Part shown: piece by piece, positions 45,068 through 58,085 of the stretch
Numbering within the stretch: position 1 is the stretch's first letter
Layout of the letters: every line of letters starts with the position of its first letter
Assembly: GCA_009761415.1 (NCBI GenBank)
Contig: QUOL01000020.1
Span: 124,001-188,000, forward strand
DNA from: Sarcomyxa edulis
Taxonomy: Eukaryota; Basidiomycota; Agaricomycetes; Agaricales; Mycenaceae
DNA length: 64,000 bases
Reading direction: 5' to 3'
Notes under the pieces: model-generated
The model's input: the letters and a program-made list of their open reading frames with translations, nothing else
Told to the model about the DNA's origin: nothing
The model's database searches: none
Position numbers and translations under genes: made by a program

Positions 45068-45426
45068 CGCCCAGTTTTTCGGGATGGATCATGTATGTGG
45101 GAGTTGGGAAGAGAAAACGATGGGAAGAGGAGCCATCAAAGTTGCAGGCCTGAGTCTGTCAGTCTGACGTCGCGCCTAAATATAGACTTGTCGCCGTCTG
45201 AATCAGACAGGTGCAAAGAAGATGGCACCGCCACAATCTCGTCCGACTTGGCCGTCGTCGCCTTCAAGTTTTCAACGAGTTTCAACGTCCTCCGAGCAGC
45301 GAGCTCGTGTAGCCAACTCGTCCATTTGTTTTGTCCCGTCATCCTGGATGCATATTTCCTTGATGATATCAAGCTGATACGGAACTATACTGGCTAGTTT
45401 AGCCAGGCGAGACATACTCAGAAGAC
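45068..45426. promoter_or_regulatory. bidirectional promoter
   Basis: 359 bp between the start codons of the membrane protein (-) and PIG-A (+). No coding sequence. A short palindromic TCTGA...TCAGA word occurs at about 45198-45208. Confidence 0.5.
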
Positions 45427-47427
45427 ATGGAACCTCTTTCGATCGCGTATGTTGTCCCTAAACTTCTTCCATCTTTTCGCGAGCTTACCGCTGTTCGTTA
45501 GCATGATTTCTGATTTCTTTCATCCAGGATTTGGTGGAGTTGAAAGTCATATCTACATGCTTAGCGCGAATCTTATTCGAAGGGGACATAAAGTACGCAC
45601 ACTCGATCATGTTGGTTCCAATACTTATATATCGTGCCGTTCGACTTGAAGGTTATTGTAATTACTCATGGTCACTCTCCAGACCGCGTCGGTATTCGTT
45701 GGCTACTCCCATCACTCAAAGTCTACTATATCCCATTTCCCCCGATCGCTTCGTCTGCAACACTTCCAAATTTCTTCACATTCCTTCCGTACTTCCGTAC
45801 CATCATTCTACGCGAACACATAACCCTCATTCACGCGCATGCCAGTCTCTCATCCCTTGGTCATGAGGGAATACTCCATGCTCATCTCATGGGTGTACGG
45901 ACTGTGTTTACAGATCACAGTCTGTTCGGGTTCGAGGACGCAGCGAGTATACTCACTAATAAGCTCCTATCCGGGACTCTTAGAAATGTAGACGCCGTCA
46001 TCTGTGTCTCTCATACAGGGTAAGTAATATCTACATTTCCTGTGTAAATTCATCTAATATCCAAGGCAGCCGCGAAAATACCGTCCTTCGAGGCGAACTT
46101 TACGAAAGGATTGAAAGTGATCCTATTGAGTTATCTGTTAGTTCAAACGTCTACGTTATTCCGAATGCGTTTGTTGCCGATCAATTTAAGCCATCGCCAA
46201 TTCAACCCAGCCTTTCCAATCCTCCAGAGACCAGTAAATCCATGTTGGAATCCCCTGCATCCACTACCTTATTCTAACACGTCATTTCTAGTCACGATCG
46301 TTGTTCTATCACGTCTCGCCTATCGAAAAGGTATAGACCTTCTAGTCGCAACCGCTCCCCGAATCTGTGCCGCTTTCCCCAACGTCAAATTCTTAGTGGG
46401 TACGTCATACAGATATATATCTACCAGAATACACTGAATAGTCTAATCTAATACATGCATGCCATAGGTGGCGACGGCCCCAAACTAATCGACCTCCTCC
46501 AAATGCGCGAACGACACATGCTCCAAGACCGTATCGAGTTACTCGGTCCAGTGCGCCACACTGACGTTCGTTCCGTATGTCCATCCATCTCCCTCGATCC
46601 CCACATCTTGACGTAAACGGAAAATTTCCCACATCGCCCTTCACCTCATCAGGTCCTAATCCAAGGCCACATATTCATGAGCACATCACTAACCGAATCA
46701 TTCGGTATCGCTATCCTCGAAGCAGCATGTGCAGGCCTATACGTCGTTTCGACGCGTGTAGGAGGTGTTCCTGAGATATTGCCTGAGGATATGGTTAGCT
46801 TTGCTAAGCCTGAAGAAGATGGTACAGCCCCTTCTTATCCGTGTCGAGCCATACCCACCAATGCTCATTCATTCCTGCATGGAACAGATATAGTTCGAGC
46901 GATATCCGAGGCCATAACCATCATATCCCGTGGCTCCCACGATCCCCTACGAGCGCACGCTCGCGTGCGGGGTTTCTATGATTGGGGAGAGGTCTCGGGG
47001 AGGACGGAGAAGGTGTATAGTGCTGTCATCAAATCGGAACAGAAGGACTTGTGGGAGAGGATGCGGAGGTACGATCAACTTTGTAATTCTGCGTTCTGTC
47101 GCGCCTTGTTGTTGATTGATTCCTTGTCTCGATCAGGACAATGCAACTAGGGCCTTTTGCAGGCCCGATTTACACTATCATGCTGGTGGTGGATTGCTTG
47201 TTCTTTTTGTTGTTGGAGTGGTGGATGCCTAGGGAGGATTTGGATTATGTTCCGGTCGAGGTGGGGAAGAGGTGGGACTGGAGTGAGTACGGTGATGTGC
47301 GTTTTCTGCTTTTTCCATGAGGCGCCTTTGCGAAGGACTGATTTTCGTTTAGATTTCGGATTCTCCTGACATAGGAGGGACGGAGACTGTAGCTGATTGG
47401 GACGAGTCCTGTTCATTGGAGTCTTGA
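45427..47427 (+). CDS. GPI3: phosphatidylinositol N-acetylglucosaminyltransferase catalytic subunit (PIG-A/GPI3/SPT14)
   Basis: First step of GPI-anchor synthesis: transfer of GlcNAc from UDP-GlcNAc to phosphatidylinositol on the cytosolic ER face. Ten exons: 45427-45446, 45502-45592, 45652-46019, 46070-46233, 46292-46399, 46468-46574, 46653-46821, 46888-47068, 47137-47296, 47353-47427; 480 residues, phases close. Motifs: [18 protein letters not shown] (donor-site loop), [65 protein letters not shown], the EX7E-type [17 protein letters not shown], and a C-terminal membrane anchor [19 protein letters not shown]. Group 4 glycosyltransferase, normal length. Confidence 0.96.
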
Positions 47428-47889
47428 TAGTGATGTTGTTGGTACTGTGAGAGAGCTTATGAACTACAGGATGGAACGCGAGGAGGGGCTCTGCCCCTCA
47501 TCGCACACTGAGGGAAGCGGATTGTAGTGTTGAAAATTCACAGAAGACGTAGCTCTCTAGCTAGAGTATCCGGTATCACCGATACGTTCAAGTGTACAAC
47601 CCGCGCGTATTACCTGTCATCGATTTCCAGGGCACTTCTAACCCACGTCGAACTGTCTATTATAGGCTATCATAAATATCGGGTTCGCAACATGGCCAGT
47701 GCTATTTATTCATTTCCGTCTCCAGACGCCCTAGAACTGGAAGGTTCAAGCAGGCTGCGTTGACCTTTTCATGTTCATCAGCTTTGTGTCTGATATATAT
47801 AGGACGTACACGTGTGAGGGCGTCTATAAGCGCTTGGAAGAGGTCCGAGAAGTGTCGCCTCGTTCTTACCCACCTTCTTCCCCTCAACT
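47428..47889. other. intergenic
   Basis: 3' region of GPI3 and promoter of the helicase gene, with TATATATAGG about 85 bp upstream of the helicase start (47794-47803). No gene. Confidence 0.4.
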
Positions 47890-50800
47890 ATGTCTCTCAA
47901 CCCCAAGTATTGCGCTGCGTTCGTCACTCCAGGAGGATGTCCCCTTGGTCTGACATGTCCAAAGAGACACGACATCTGTCGTTGCACGTGCGGAGCTGTC
48001 ATGCTTAGCCGTGACCTGGAGACGCACAAGAAGGGGAAGAAGCACAGGAAGGCGCTGGAATTGCTGGCCGATTCCCAAGGGGCACCACTGCCAGGACTAA
48101 CACATAACAAGGGACGACCGGTCAAGGCCAAGGCGTCAGCTCCCATTCCTCTTCCTCGGGTGAGTTTGGCAATGTTGCTTTGTAGGGGAATATTTTTGTT
48201 CAGTATCAGTTGGGTAGTCGAAGGAACCTCCACCAAATAACATACCGAATTCAGCATCGGAACCATGCACTACATGCAAGAAGATGATCCTCGTTGGAGA
48301 GTTGCGGGCTCACGTCGAAGAACATGAAAGGAGGAAGCGCGTCGCAGATATTCAGGCGCAAATTGCGGAGGCTCAACGCGACAAGAATGGGATAACAATC
48401 ACCCCAGCCGATACCATTGATTTTGGTGTTATAGATGATACAGACGGCACCACATCACAGCCCGTGTCCGTCAAAGTCTTGATTCGCAAAACTGGAGACA
48501 CCCGCATAAGTCTGTCAAACTTTTGGATCGCCTCGTCACTGAGTCGAGATGGGAACGGAACAAAGTAGGACACCGACGCATAGTGTCGGACGTGATGACT
48601 GATCTGATCCCTTTTCAAGGTTTTCCGCTGTCCTGTCAGTGACTGGGGAATCTAGATGGCTCAATAAAGGACGACCACGAGTGATGACAATCTCGTTCCA
48701 CCCCTCCTTCGCAGGGCGTTTTGAAGACAGCCTCGAGCTCGTTTTCTTCGAGCTGCGAAGCAAGACAAGATTTGTGATAACTCGACCGATAGTAGCTACG
48801 GTTGGCTCAAAGAGCGATCATGAACAGTTAAAACCCACAACACCTTATGTTCGACGTCCATTCGTGCGGCCAGCAATTGAAGGACCCGTCATACGGAGTC
48901 TGCGACCACCCGTATGGTCCCCCGTGAAATGGTCTGGGTCACTTCCCGAATTCAAGGCACCGGCCGAGTTGATAAAAGCAGCTTTTGATTCGCGTAGACG
49001 GGAACGCGACTCATCCTTAAAAGCGGCGATCCTGAAGGATTTCGTGCCTACATCGTTCAATGTGACTACGTATGGAAAATATTTTCAGGTGCTGCTGTAT
49101 ATAGAAGAAGAACGGATGAAGTCAGTGATCTCCCACTGCATTGCGCTGAAAGTGGCCGAACTGATCTATCTTCACAGACGAGATTTGGAAGCTTATTCCT
49201 TATTCGATGCAGAGCTGAAGCCAGATCATCCTCGATACGAGTGCGTTGTGCCTTTGTCTAGAGATCTTGGCAACTCTCTAACCTGAGATCGACAGTGTGT
49301 ATGTGAAAGGATTGGCGGAAGACCGACCATCTGTGCTGGTCGGCGATTACATCCTTGTAAAACGTAGGGAAGATGCCGTGTCGTACGAAGGACGTGTACA
49401 CGCAGTGAAGAAACTCACTGTCTCTCTGCGATTCAGCGACCAATTCAGCACATATAAAGGGAACAAGTTCGATGTGCGGTTTGTTTTCAATCGACTGCCG
49501 ATGCGACGTATGCATCACAGTATAACAAACTCGTTTAATCCTACTCGGATTCTCTTCCCAAGTCCCGAACACATTTTGGGATCTCGTGCAGTTGTCGCGG
49601 ACCAGATAATGAGCATTGCACTGGTAAATCGACTCATCAGCAGTGACAAAGAGCAATTGGAAACAGTGGCTGCTATCGTTCATCAACCTCCTGGTAGCGT
49701 ACCTTTTGTGGTCTTTGGACCGTGAGTCCGATTGAACTCCTCTCATGATCATGCCTTAACTTTCGCCATTTGAGTCCTGGCACAGGGAAGACGGTAACAA
49801 TTGTCGAAGCTATACGGCAGCTGTTACTTCGTGATCCTCACGCTCGAATCTTGGTCTGTGCTCCTAGCAATTCAGCGGCCGATGTAGTGGCCATCAGGCT
49901 ACTCAATCTCGGGACAATCGATATGTTCAGACTGAATTCCATGTCCCGCAAGTACAAAGAACTCGCAACACCACTCCAACCTTTCTCTTTGGCCAACGAC
50001 AACCTAGTATTTGCTATCCCTAGCGCCGAACAACTACTCAAATATCGAGTCGTCGTATCCACATGCATTTCTGGTGGAATACCGGGGAGCCTAGGACTGA
50101 AACAAGGCCATTTCAGTCACATCTTCATAGATGAGGCAGGTCAAGGCTCAGAGCCTGAAGTTATGGTGCCGATCAAAAGCATCGCTGGCCCATTGACCAA
50201 CATAGTATTGGCTGGCGATAATCAACAGCTTGGTCCTGTGGTGTTTTCTCAGCTCGCTGAGTCTCTCGGCCTCAAAAGAAGCTATCTAGCTCGTATCATG
50301 GCATTGCCTATCTACGAATTAGAAGCAGGGCGCCGTCTCACGTGAGTAATTCTGCATTATTCCTTGTAGTGGATTCGGTTTATTGACTGTTGTGTGAATT
50401 CTAGGATCGTGAAGCTCGTGAAGAATTTCAGGAATCATCCGTCCATCTTAGAATTTGCCAGTGATACGTTTTATCAGGGTGAACTCATCACCGCAGGAGA
50501 TCCAGCTCTAATTCAAAGCCATGAAAACTCTGATGTACTCGTCACCAAAAAATTCCCGCTCGTGTTTCATGGGGTTGTCGGTAGAGATCAGCAAGAAAAT
50601 CACTCGCCGTCGTTCTTCAACATCGACGAAGCTACCCTCGTCAAAAAAACATGTCTGGCATTGGTTGGCGATCGCAAGCACAAACTTCGTAGGCGTCATC
50701 TCTATCTCTCATGACAGTCCGAGTGTCAAATACTGACAATACATATCTATTATAATATAGTTCCGAAGGACATAGGTGTGATAACGCCATATCACGCCCA

Positions 50801-51456
50801 GAGATGCAAGATCCTCGACCTTTTCCGCAACGAGTTCAAGTTGAACGGCATCAAAGTTGGGAGTGTGGAAGAGTTCCAAGGACAGGTTCGTCTATAGTGA
50901 TCATGGGAGCTACTGCTTCTTGTAATATGCTATCGCAGGAAAGACGAGTTATCATCATGTCTACCGTGCGTAGTAGCACGGCTCATCTGAATGCAGATAT
51001 TAGGCGTACTCTTGGATTCGTAGCGAATCCACGTCGTTTCAACGGTCAGTCCAGCAGAATCCACTAGCCGTCTTACCTCTAAATGAATATGAATTGTTCA
51101 TAGTTGCTATTACACGGGCGCAAGCCCTTTTGTACGTTATCGGGAATCCCCATGTCCTAGCTCTCGATCCGTTGTGGCGGAAGTTCCTCAACTACGTTCA
51201 TCTCAGGGGAGGGTGGCGGGGAACAGCCCTAAACTGGAACCCAGAAGAGCCCGTAGAGCCTAGCCCCGAAGGGTATGTGGAGAAGATGCGGCAACGTGCG
51301 GAGGGAGAGGCTAATGAGACTATCGAAAGATTGAAGTCTCTTATTGCTCTAAAAACTGCGGAGGACGGAATATGGGACTTGGGCGTTGACGATGACGATG
51401 ATTCGGGGTCAGAGGATATCATGGATCGTCCTGGGTTTGCTAGGGACGATGACTGA
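47890..51456 (+). CDS. MOV10/SDE3-type superfamily 1 RNA helicase with N-terminal zinc fingers
   Basis: About 1,000 residues over roughly a dozen exons. N-terminus: a CCCH finger ([21 protein letters not shown]), then [21 protein letters not shown], a U1-like C2H2 finger, and a third after intron 1 ([21 protein letters not shown]). The middle has the MOV10-type beta domains ([23 protein letters not shown]). SF1 motifs: I, FGPPGTGKT, rebuilt across an intron at 49723-49786; Ia, [68 protein letters not shown] and [26 protein letters not shown]. The tail is acidic. Family members act in RNA silencing and transposon control; that role is inferred here. The start is the first ATG and precedes the CCCH finger directly. 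Confidence 0.93.
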
Positions 51457-53996
51457 AGGTGGTTACTGCTCTCGGATCCATTTGACCCATTGAACTTTTG
51501 TACAGTAGGAACGACAATTGCTATGTGAAGCACAGTTTGATAACAAAGTATAGCGTTCAACCACGAGAATCTTGTGATCACGGACCGTCATCATATAGGT
51601 ACACATCGTACCTTTATACAAGACAAAAACCAAATGTGGAAAAACATCGGGAGAACCGAATCTTGAGTCAAATATGTGAGAGGCACATGAACGAATCAAG
51701 CAGAGCCCAAAGGCCCGGAATGTGGGGCATTAGGAAAACACCGAGTCCCAGGATTACAAACTTACTTATGGTGATTCGCCGGAAGCCTAGTACGAGGCAG
51801 GTACAGGAACACAGGAAGGAGAGGGTTATCGATTTCGATTTCCGGCGGTTACTTGATTGCGTGGGGTATCGATTGGACAGGGGAGATAAACCAAATGGAG
51901 TATGCATATACATAGGTCTCGGGAAGACGAGATCCTTCCTGTTGATGCCATAAAGACGGTGGAGTTAGTTACCTTTGATGCATAGGCAGGGGAAAGGGCG
52001 ATGTCAGTACAGTATAGACAGAGATATACGATCCGCAGCTGTATGCATACGAAGCAACAAGCAGAGGGGAGGTTGCCATTATGGCATCAGATCCAAATCT
52101 CGGTGTCTGAGTAAACTACTCCTCGACGAAGTATGCAGCCATGCACCTTGTTACAACCTACACATCGAGTGTACAAGGTACGAGTACGTGCAACCCACCC
52201 GAATACACGGTCATCTGAGGGTGTATTAAAGGCACGCTGACGGCGGTTGTGCCACGAACACCCTGAGGGCCTCGCCATAAGCAAATGGGTAGACCAAGAG
52301 GAATCGACAATCTACTTCGATTATGCGCCCTATATGATTGAGGAGTACTTCGCTGTCAACGTTCGCGAACCCGATGAGATCCTCTCCGCTGTAGAGCGGA
52401 GTCTGAGGCTATTATAATCGAGGGCATGCGCAGAAGGCTTATGTAGTCCAACACGGAAAAGGATAGGAACTGATGGTAGAGAAAGGGGAGAGAAGGAAGG
52501 AAGACGGCATGCCAGGCACGATGCTTGATAAGAGGAGGGATATTGAAGTAACGTACAAGTTCTTCTGAGGCACAGCAAGCCATCGGGACCGAGCTAACGC
52601 CTACCGTAGCCGTTTACCCCTCATCTGAGTGAGCAAGCGTGGTAGTGGCCGTGAGTAGAGAACCAATAACTGTAAGTATGCCAACTGTCAGTCCGAAAGA
52701 GCCGAGTCACGAAGCCTTGAAGCCAGAGCAACCAGGACAGGAGACAGATAGGTCTGAGAGTCCGATTTGGCCGAGAGAGAGAGAGATTTGTTGATTGTAC
52801 GGATGACTGGTGACAACGTCTTGGGTAGAGGGACGGGTCAGAAGTTCGAATCAGCACCAATCGTGGCGTCATCGCCACGTTATCGAGAGAGGAAAATGTC
52901 TGATCTGAACATTGGAGAAAGTTGAACGGCTGGAAGTTGAGTTCCAAGGATGCTGATGAATCGAGATGAAGACGATCTGCGACCAGGAGGGTTGACATCC
53001 TCGTGTGCGGAGGCTGGAATGGAACGTCAGGGGGCTGGCTAAGCAAACATGCAAGTCGTAATCTCACTCTCACCCTCCCTCACGCACGATGCATATGTAC
53101 GTGGGAGGGCGCCAGACGCGGGGTTGGCATGTGCATGTGCCTATTTGGCTGCTCTATAGACACGCATGAGACAAAAATCGTCGTGAATCAGAAAGAAATC
53201 AGAATGAGTATCTATGATCGTGTCAAGGTAAGTATATACGAGCAAGTTGGTAGGTAACTAGATGCTTACGAGGGTACACAGCCATACGAGTGGCATGCGA
53301 TTGCAAAGTTCAGTGTCAGACGGCGCACCGACGCGAGCGTCGACTGATAACAACTCGGGCAGATCGTGAGAGATGAGTTTGAGGGGGTATACGTCGAGAA
53401 TTAAAGGAACAAATATCAGCCTCAGATTCTGTATACCCTATCATCGTGAACGATGTCTAGAGTCTATGTTTAGGTGGTTCGGTGAGCGTCAGGGGATAAG
53501 GCTTATTTATACTCACGCAACTGGGAGGAAAGAGAACGTGATTTGATGCACTCACACAACTGAATAGGTGTAATTTGGAATTGGAGGATGTAAACGCAAC
53601 GTGAAGTGGAGCATGCTTGCCCGAGGTTCCGCAGCTGACGGACTCGAGGCGCTTCAAGTTCAGCCTCGGGTCGGAGAGAGTAAGACTGCGTGAAGGTTGA
53701 TACCCCATTTTCTAGGCGTGAGATTGCATGTCGATATACAACGATGGGCCCTAGATCACTGTAGGCACAAGCCTGGGATGTCGAGTCTCAGGCCGACAAC
53801 GTTTAAGAGCAAGCAGCAGGTGGTTGTGACAGACATTGTAGGTGACATATGTGTGACTGGGTGATGATTGTTCCTCTTATGGGCGATCAGAAATGTTAAG
53901 TGCAGACTTTGTGCCTGGCCTGCCAATCTCCGGACTCCCGTAAATATACTTGGATCTTATCCTTTTCTCTTCTCATTCTATCGTGATTCCGCTGAA
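51457..53996. other. long gene-poor region
   Basis: 2.5 kb without a gene that I can support. Frames of 60-150 codons occur on both strands (largest 52621-53073, -) but overlap each other, lack family features and start at weak codons. One - frame near 51668-51913 has a hydrophobic segment but no partner exons. No tRNA, tandem array or terminal inverted repeats seen. Confidence 0.4.
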
Positions 53997-56638
53997 ATGC
54001 CCCCAGCGAAACACTCTGATGATCCGCTGGACCACGTCTTGCGTCCACCCCCGGACGAGACACCCAGCCAGCGTGAAATTCGCTTGGCGAGGGAGGAAGA
54101 GGCCAGGCAAGTTAGTTTAGCTATTGATGCCAGTATCAAGGCCGAAAGGCAGTCGAGGAGGAAGAAGAGAATCGTCAGATTACTTCTTCTCGGTCAGAGC
54201 GAGTCAGGTAATTGACTCGTTGTATCATTTTCATCCCTGACTGACAGATTTCGCGCAGGAAAGTCGACGACGTTACGCCGTGAGTCCATATCGCGGATGC
54301 GTATTCTGCTGGTACTGCTACGGGTGCTGACCCAGCTACAGAATTTCAACGCTTGTACACTCCTACCGCGTTTCGTGAGGAACGTATCCTATGGCGCGCT
54401 GTCATTCAGTTGAACCTCGTTCGCTCGATCCGTACCATTCTCGATGCACTCTCATCACCTCCGGTCAATGGTGGTGGAACGTCTCCTCCCTCTTCACCGC
54501 GCATCCGTGCACGTAATGCATCGTATGCCACTACTGCGACCACCAATACTCACGCGCGTCGCCAATCCGACCATAAACATTCCAATGGACCTTCCCGAAC
54601 TAGGAATGAAGTGGATTCTGGAAACGAGTTCGACTTCAACGATAATGACTCAGAACCATCACCTAGATCATCACCCTCCATTCCCGCCCCTTCACTAGCC
54701 CTATCGAACCCCAGGTCACACCATCCAAACGCAGCCTCAGCCTCGACGTCTTTCTCACAATCTCCTTCTCGACCAAATCAGCCCCAAGCATCTTCCTCGA
54801 ACCCGAACCCAAACTCCTTGCAATCTCAGATCGCGTCATACAGAGCTCGCCTCGCTCCCCTCCTCCACCTCGAATCATTGCTCATTTCCAAACTCGTCTC
54901 CCCATACGACCACACTCACAACCTCCAGAACGAAGCGACACATCTGGATAGGCCGCCCCTCCCTGGATCCAATTCTTACCCTCCTTCAAACCTTCCACAT
55001 CAACACACCCACCCGCATTCTCTCTCGTATTCCCATACAGGAGGTCTAAGTTCTATGAACAAAGATAAAGAAATTTTCGTACGACCTAGTTCATCGTGGA
55101 AAGGAGTACTCGCCCGCAGTACGCGGTTTTATAGTGGCAACGGCAACGGCAGTGATTCTGCTGTCGCTTCCTCCAACCCGTACCCTGCACAATCAATTGG
55201 GCAGAGGAATGCATGTACCATGCAACCAGAAAACGATGGACCAGATGATCCACAGTCGATTATCAACGCACACAAGACTCCTATGATACAGTTATGGGCT
55301 GACGAGCGGGTTAGGGAAGCGTTGAGGGTACGCAAAGTCCGGTTAGAGGAAGAAAGCGGGTTGTAAGTATCTATTCTGTGACATCCAACAATTAAATGCA
55401 AAATGTTGATGTTGCCACTGACTAATAAAACAGTTTCTTGAACGACCTTGAACGCGTGACATCGCTGAAGTATCTGCCAACGGATGGTATGTGCTAACTC
55501 GTGTTCAATTGCCCTATAACTTACATCGCCATTTCAATACAGCTGATGTCCTGAAGGCGCGCCTGAAAACAATAGGCGTATCAGAATACAAGTTCGAAAT
55601 GGAGTTGAGCGCGGGCAGAGATAGTGGGACTGAGTGGAGGATTGTAGATGTTGGTGGAAGTCGTAGTCAAGTAAGTTATATCTCTTCTTTTTTTTCAGAC
55701 ATTGGTGTCCTTTTTCTTCTGTATCAGCTAACCTGTTTGCTATAGCGTCGTAAGTTAGATCACGCGTACGCTTTCAGGATCTGATATTGATTATTTGATC
55801 TCTTAAAGCGACATGGGTACCCTTCTTCGATGATGGTGCGTTTTGTCCGACCAACGAAACACATGTGTACTGACGAACACTTCCGATCAACATAGTGGAC
55901 GCCATAATTTTTCTTGCACCTATATCAGGCTTTGACCAAGTCCTCGCGGAGGATAGAACGGTTAACCGGCTGGTATGCAATGATCAATTCACAGACTATT
56001 CCATGACTGACGTACTCGCAGGAAGACTCGGTCCTACTCTGGAAATCCGTCTGCTCCAACAAACTCCTCGCTAACGTAGACTTGGTACTCTTCTTGAACA
56101 AGTGTGATATCATGGAAGCCAAGCTCAAGTCTGGTGTTTCGTGCGTTGGAGTCCATCTCTATGAGTCCAATTTGCCACTTACCTTTTTTGAACTCGTTTT
56201 TGAGACAGCCTAGCGAGGTATATCAAAAGCTTTGGCGATAGGGAGAATAACCTAGATACGGCTAGTCAATGTAGGGATTTTCTCTTCGGATACGCACGAG
56301 TGCCATACTGACGCGGGGCCTTTGACTGACTAGATCTACGGTCCAAGTTCAGCTCTATCCATCGAGAATATTCTCCGAGTCCACGAAAATTCTACGCGTT
56401 TTGCACGTCTGTGACTGTACGTTTGTCGACTTTTCCTGTCATGTTTCTTTATCTAAAGAGTTGGAACTTACGGTACAGGATACAACGACGACTGCAGGGA
56501 TCATTGCTAGTGGTGCGTATTTAGCGTACAACTATATTCGTCTCCTGAAACCTCTTCTCTTTTTCCCTGGGGCGGCTGCGGCGTTCAGTTCGAGATATGG
56601 TTATTCGACAGCATTTGAAACAGTCAAAATTGCTATGA
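53997..56638 (+). CDS. atypical heterotrimeric G-protein alpha subunit with large insertion (629 aa)
   Basis: Thirteen exons: 53997-54207, 54259-54279, 54342-55362, 55434-55486, 55543-55670, 55746-55749, 55809-55835, 55896-55972, 56022-56140, 56209-56270, 56334-56416, 56479-56512, 56589-56638; phases close. P-loop LLLGQSESGKSTTLRQFQ; switch I DVLKARLKTIGV keeps the Arg finger; switch II is DVGGSRSQR, with Ser where the catalytic Gln stands; NKCD is intact; the TCAT loop is CTSVTDT. The C-terminus is IIASVRDMVIRQHLKQSKLL. The helical domain carries a Ser/Pro/Asn-rich insert of some 200 residues, so the protein is far longer than the usual 350. No N-terminal MG for myristoylation. Belongs to the divergent G-alpha group of mushrooms; loss of Gln predicts slow GTP hydrolysis. 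Confidence 0.92.
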
Positions 56639-58085
56639 TTCCAGCCTGATTATCCTAAGGCTGGAGGATACAAACATTTTGCGCCCTCTCCCTTGCGAGG
56701 GACGCACAGTGTGTGATCTTGTGGCCAATCGCGGCTCGTTTTCTTCTTCTTTATCGTTCTCTTTCGTTCCTTCTGGGTTTGCTTCTATTTTGCTTCATGT
56801 TTGTCAATTGATTCACTGTGCTATCTTCTGTCGTTCTCATTTCTCTTTCATCTATCCCTATTTTATGCCCCCACCCCCACCCTACCCCACGCATCTATGT
56901 TCCTTTCTTTTTGGGAGTCTCGAACATGCGTGCTGTTTCTTTTGCGCGTCTATGATCTTCCACGAATACTGTTTATCGAGTGTACCTTCTATGTCTATAT
57001 TCGTATCACCTATGACGTTCTGAACTATGGCATCATACCTCTCTAAAGATTTTTGTAACAACTTTCACACTCGCATCCTTCATTTTCACCTTAGAGCAAC
57101 TTCGAGCCTCCTCATTTGCTTATCTTCACATTTCTATTATCAGCTTGGTTTACGTTTGGCAATGTATATCCCGTACTCACTCACACGTCGTCATCATGTC
57201 TTTTCTTCACCTTGTGTTATTGAAACCCCATATATGATATCCTTAGACGCTATACACATACTGATTTTGCATGCTTGTTCGTCCCTTAGCTATACATAGA
57301 TCCCCATCGAAGAAGGGACTTTGTCTGGCTGTGTCAGTATCAGCGTCCATCGTAATCTGTCGAACAGGAGACAGGACAAGCGCCCGACTGTGCTTTTGTA
57401 TGTTGATGATAGACAAGGCACCAGGTAACTCGGACCTCTCACCTCGAGGAAGGTCAGGATCACTCATGCAAACTCAAAATCGCGTGCCTTGATGCGTATT
57501 ATGAGTGCTTCTCTTCTCAAGAGCCTTTCGAGAACCTGCGAGTTCCATGTGCCTGTGTGAAGAAGATCGGACTCATATGCGACGGGGAATTCTGAAATGC
57601 TGCCCAGTGGCACACTAAATCAGAATCCAAACATTCGACTGAAGATCTTGGCATGCATCGTTAAAAAGGCTGGAGTATATAGTTAGGCAGCTACATATTG
57701 GATAGTCACCCAAATCCAGACGCATGTGCATGCTCTAAAACTTGATCATATGAGCCGCCATTCATGCATGATGCGCGCAGGGGGACACTGGGCCATGGGT
57801 TTCCCAATCTAAAAACAATATCGATAATCGATGTCTCACGCTGTCAAGCTTGAGCTCCTGCAGCTCCAGCTTTCGGGATAGATTGCATTTGGCAGACTCA
57901 CGTTCGAAGTGAGGGAAGTCAATGTCTCGGGACGCGGGACGCGTGCCGCAGTGGCCAAGCATCTAATTTCACGTCGCGTCACGGTCACGATCACGTCCTT
58001 TCAACGACGACGACGACGATCAGTTCATCAACAAACCACTAAGAGGAGGACTCGTGTCTATCTTGACTCTTGCTCCCAACCACAT
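56639..58085. other. intergenic
   Basis: 3' region of the G-alpha gene (pyrimidine-rich to about 57240) and promoter of the F-box-like gene. Upstream of 58086 the frame of that gene stays open to 57909 without an ATG, which may be 5' untranslated sequence. Confidence 0.4.

Noticed and set aside
52621..53073. A 150-codon - strand frame in the gene-poor stretch
   Set aside because: Composition is not coding-like, it overlaps other frames and shows no domain.
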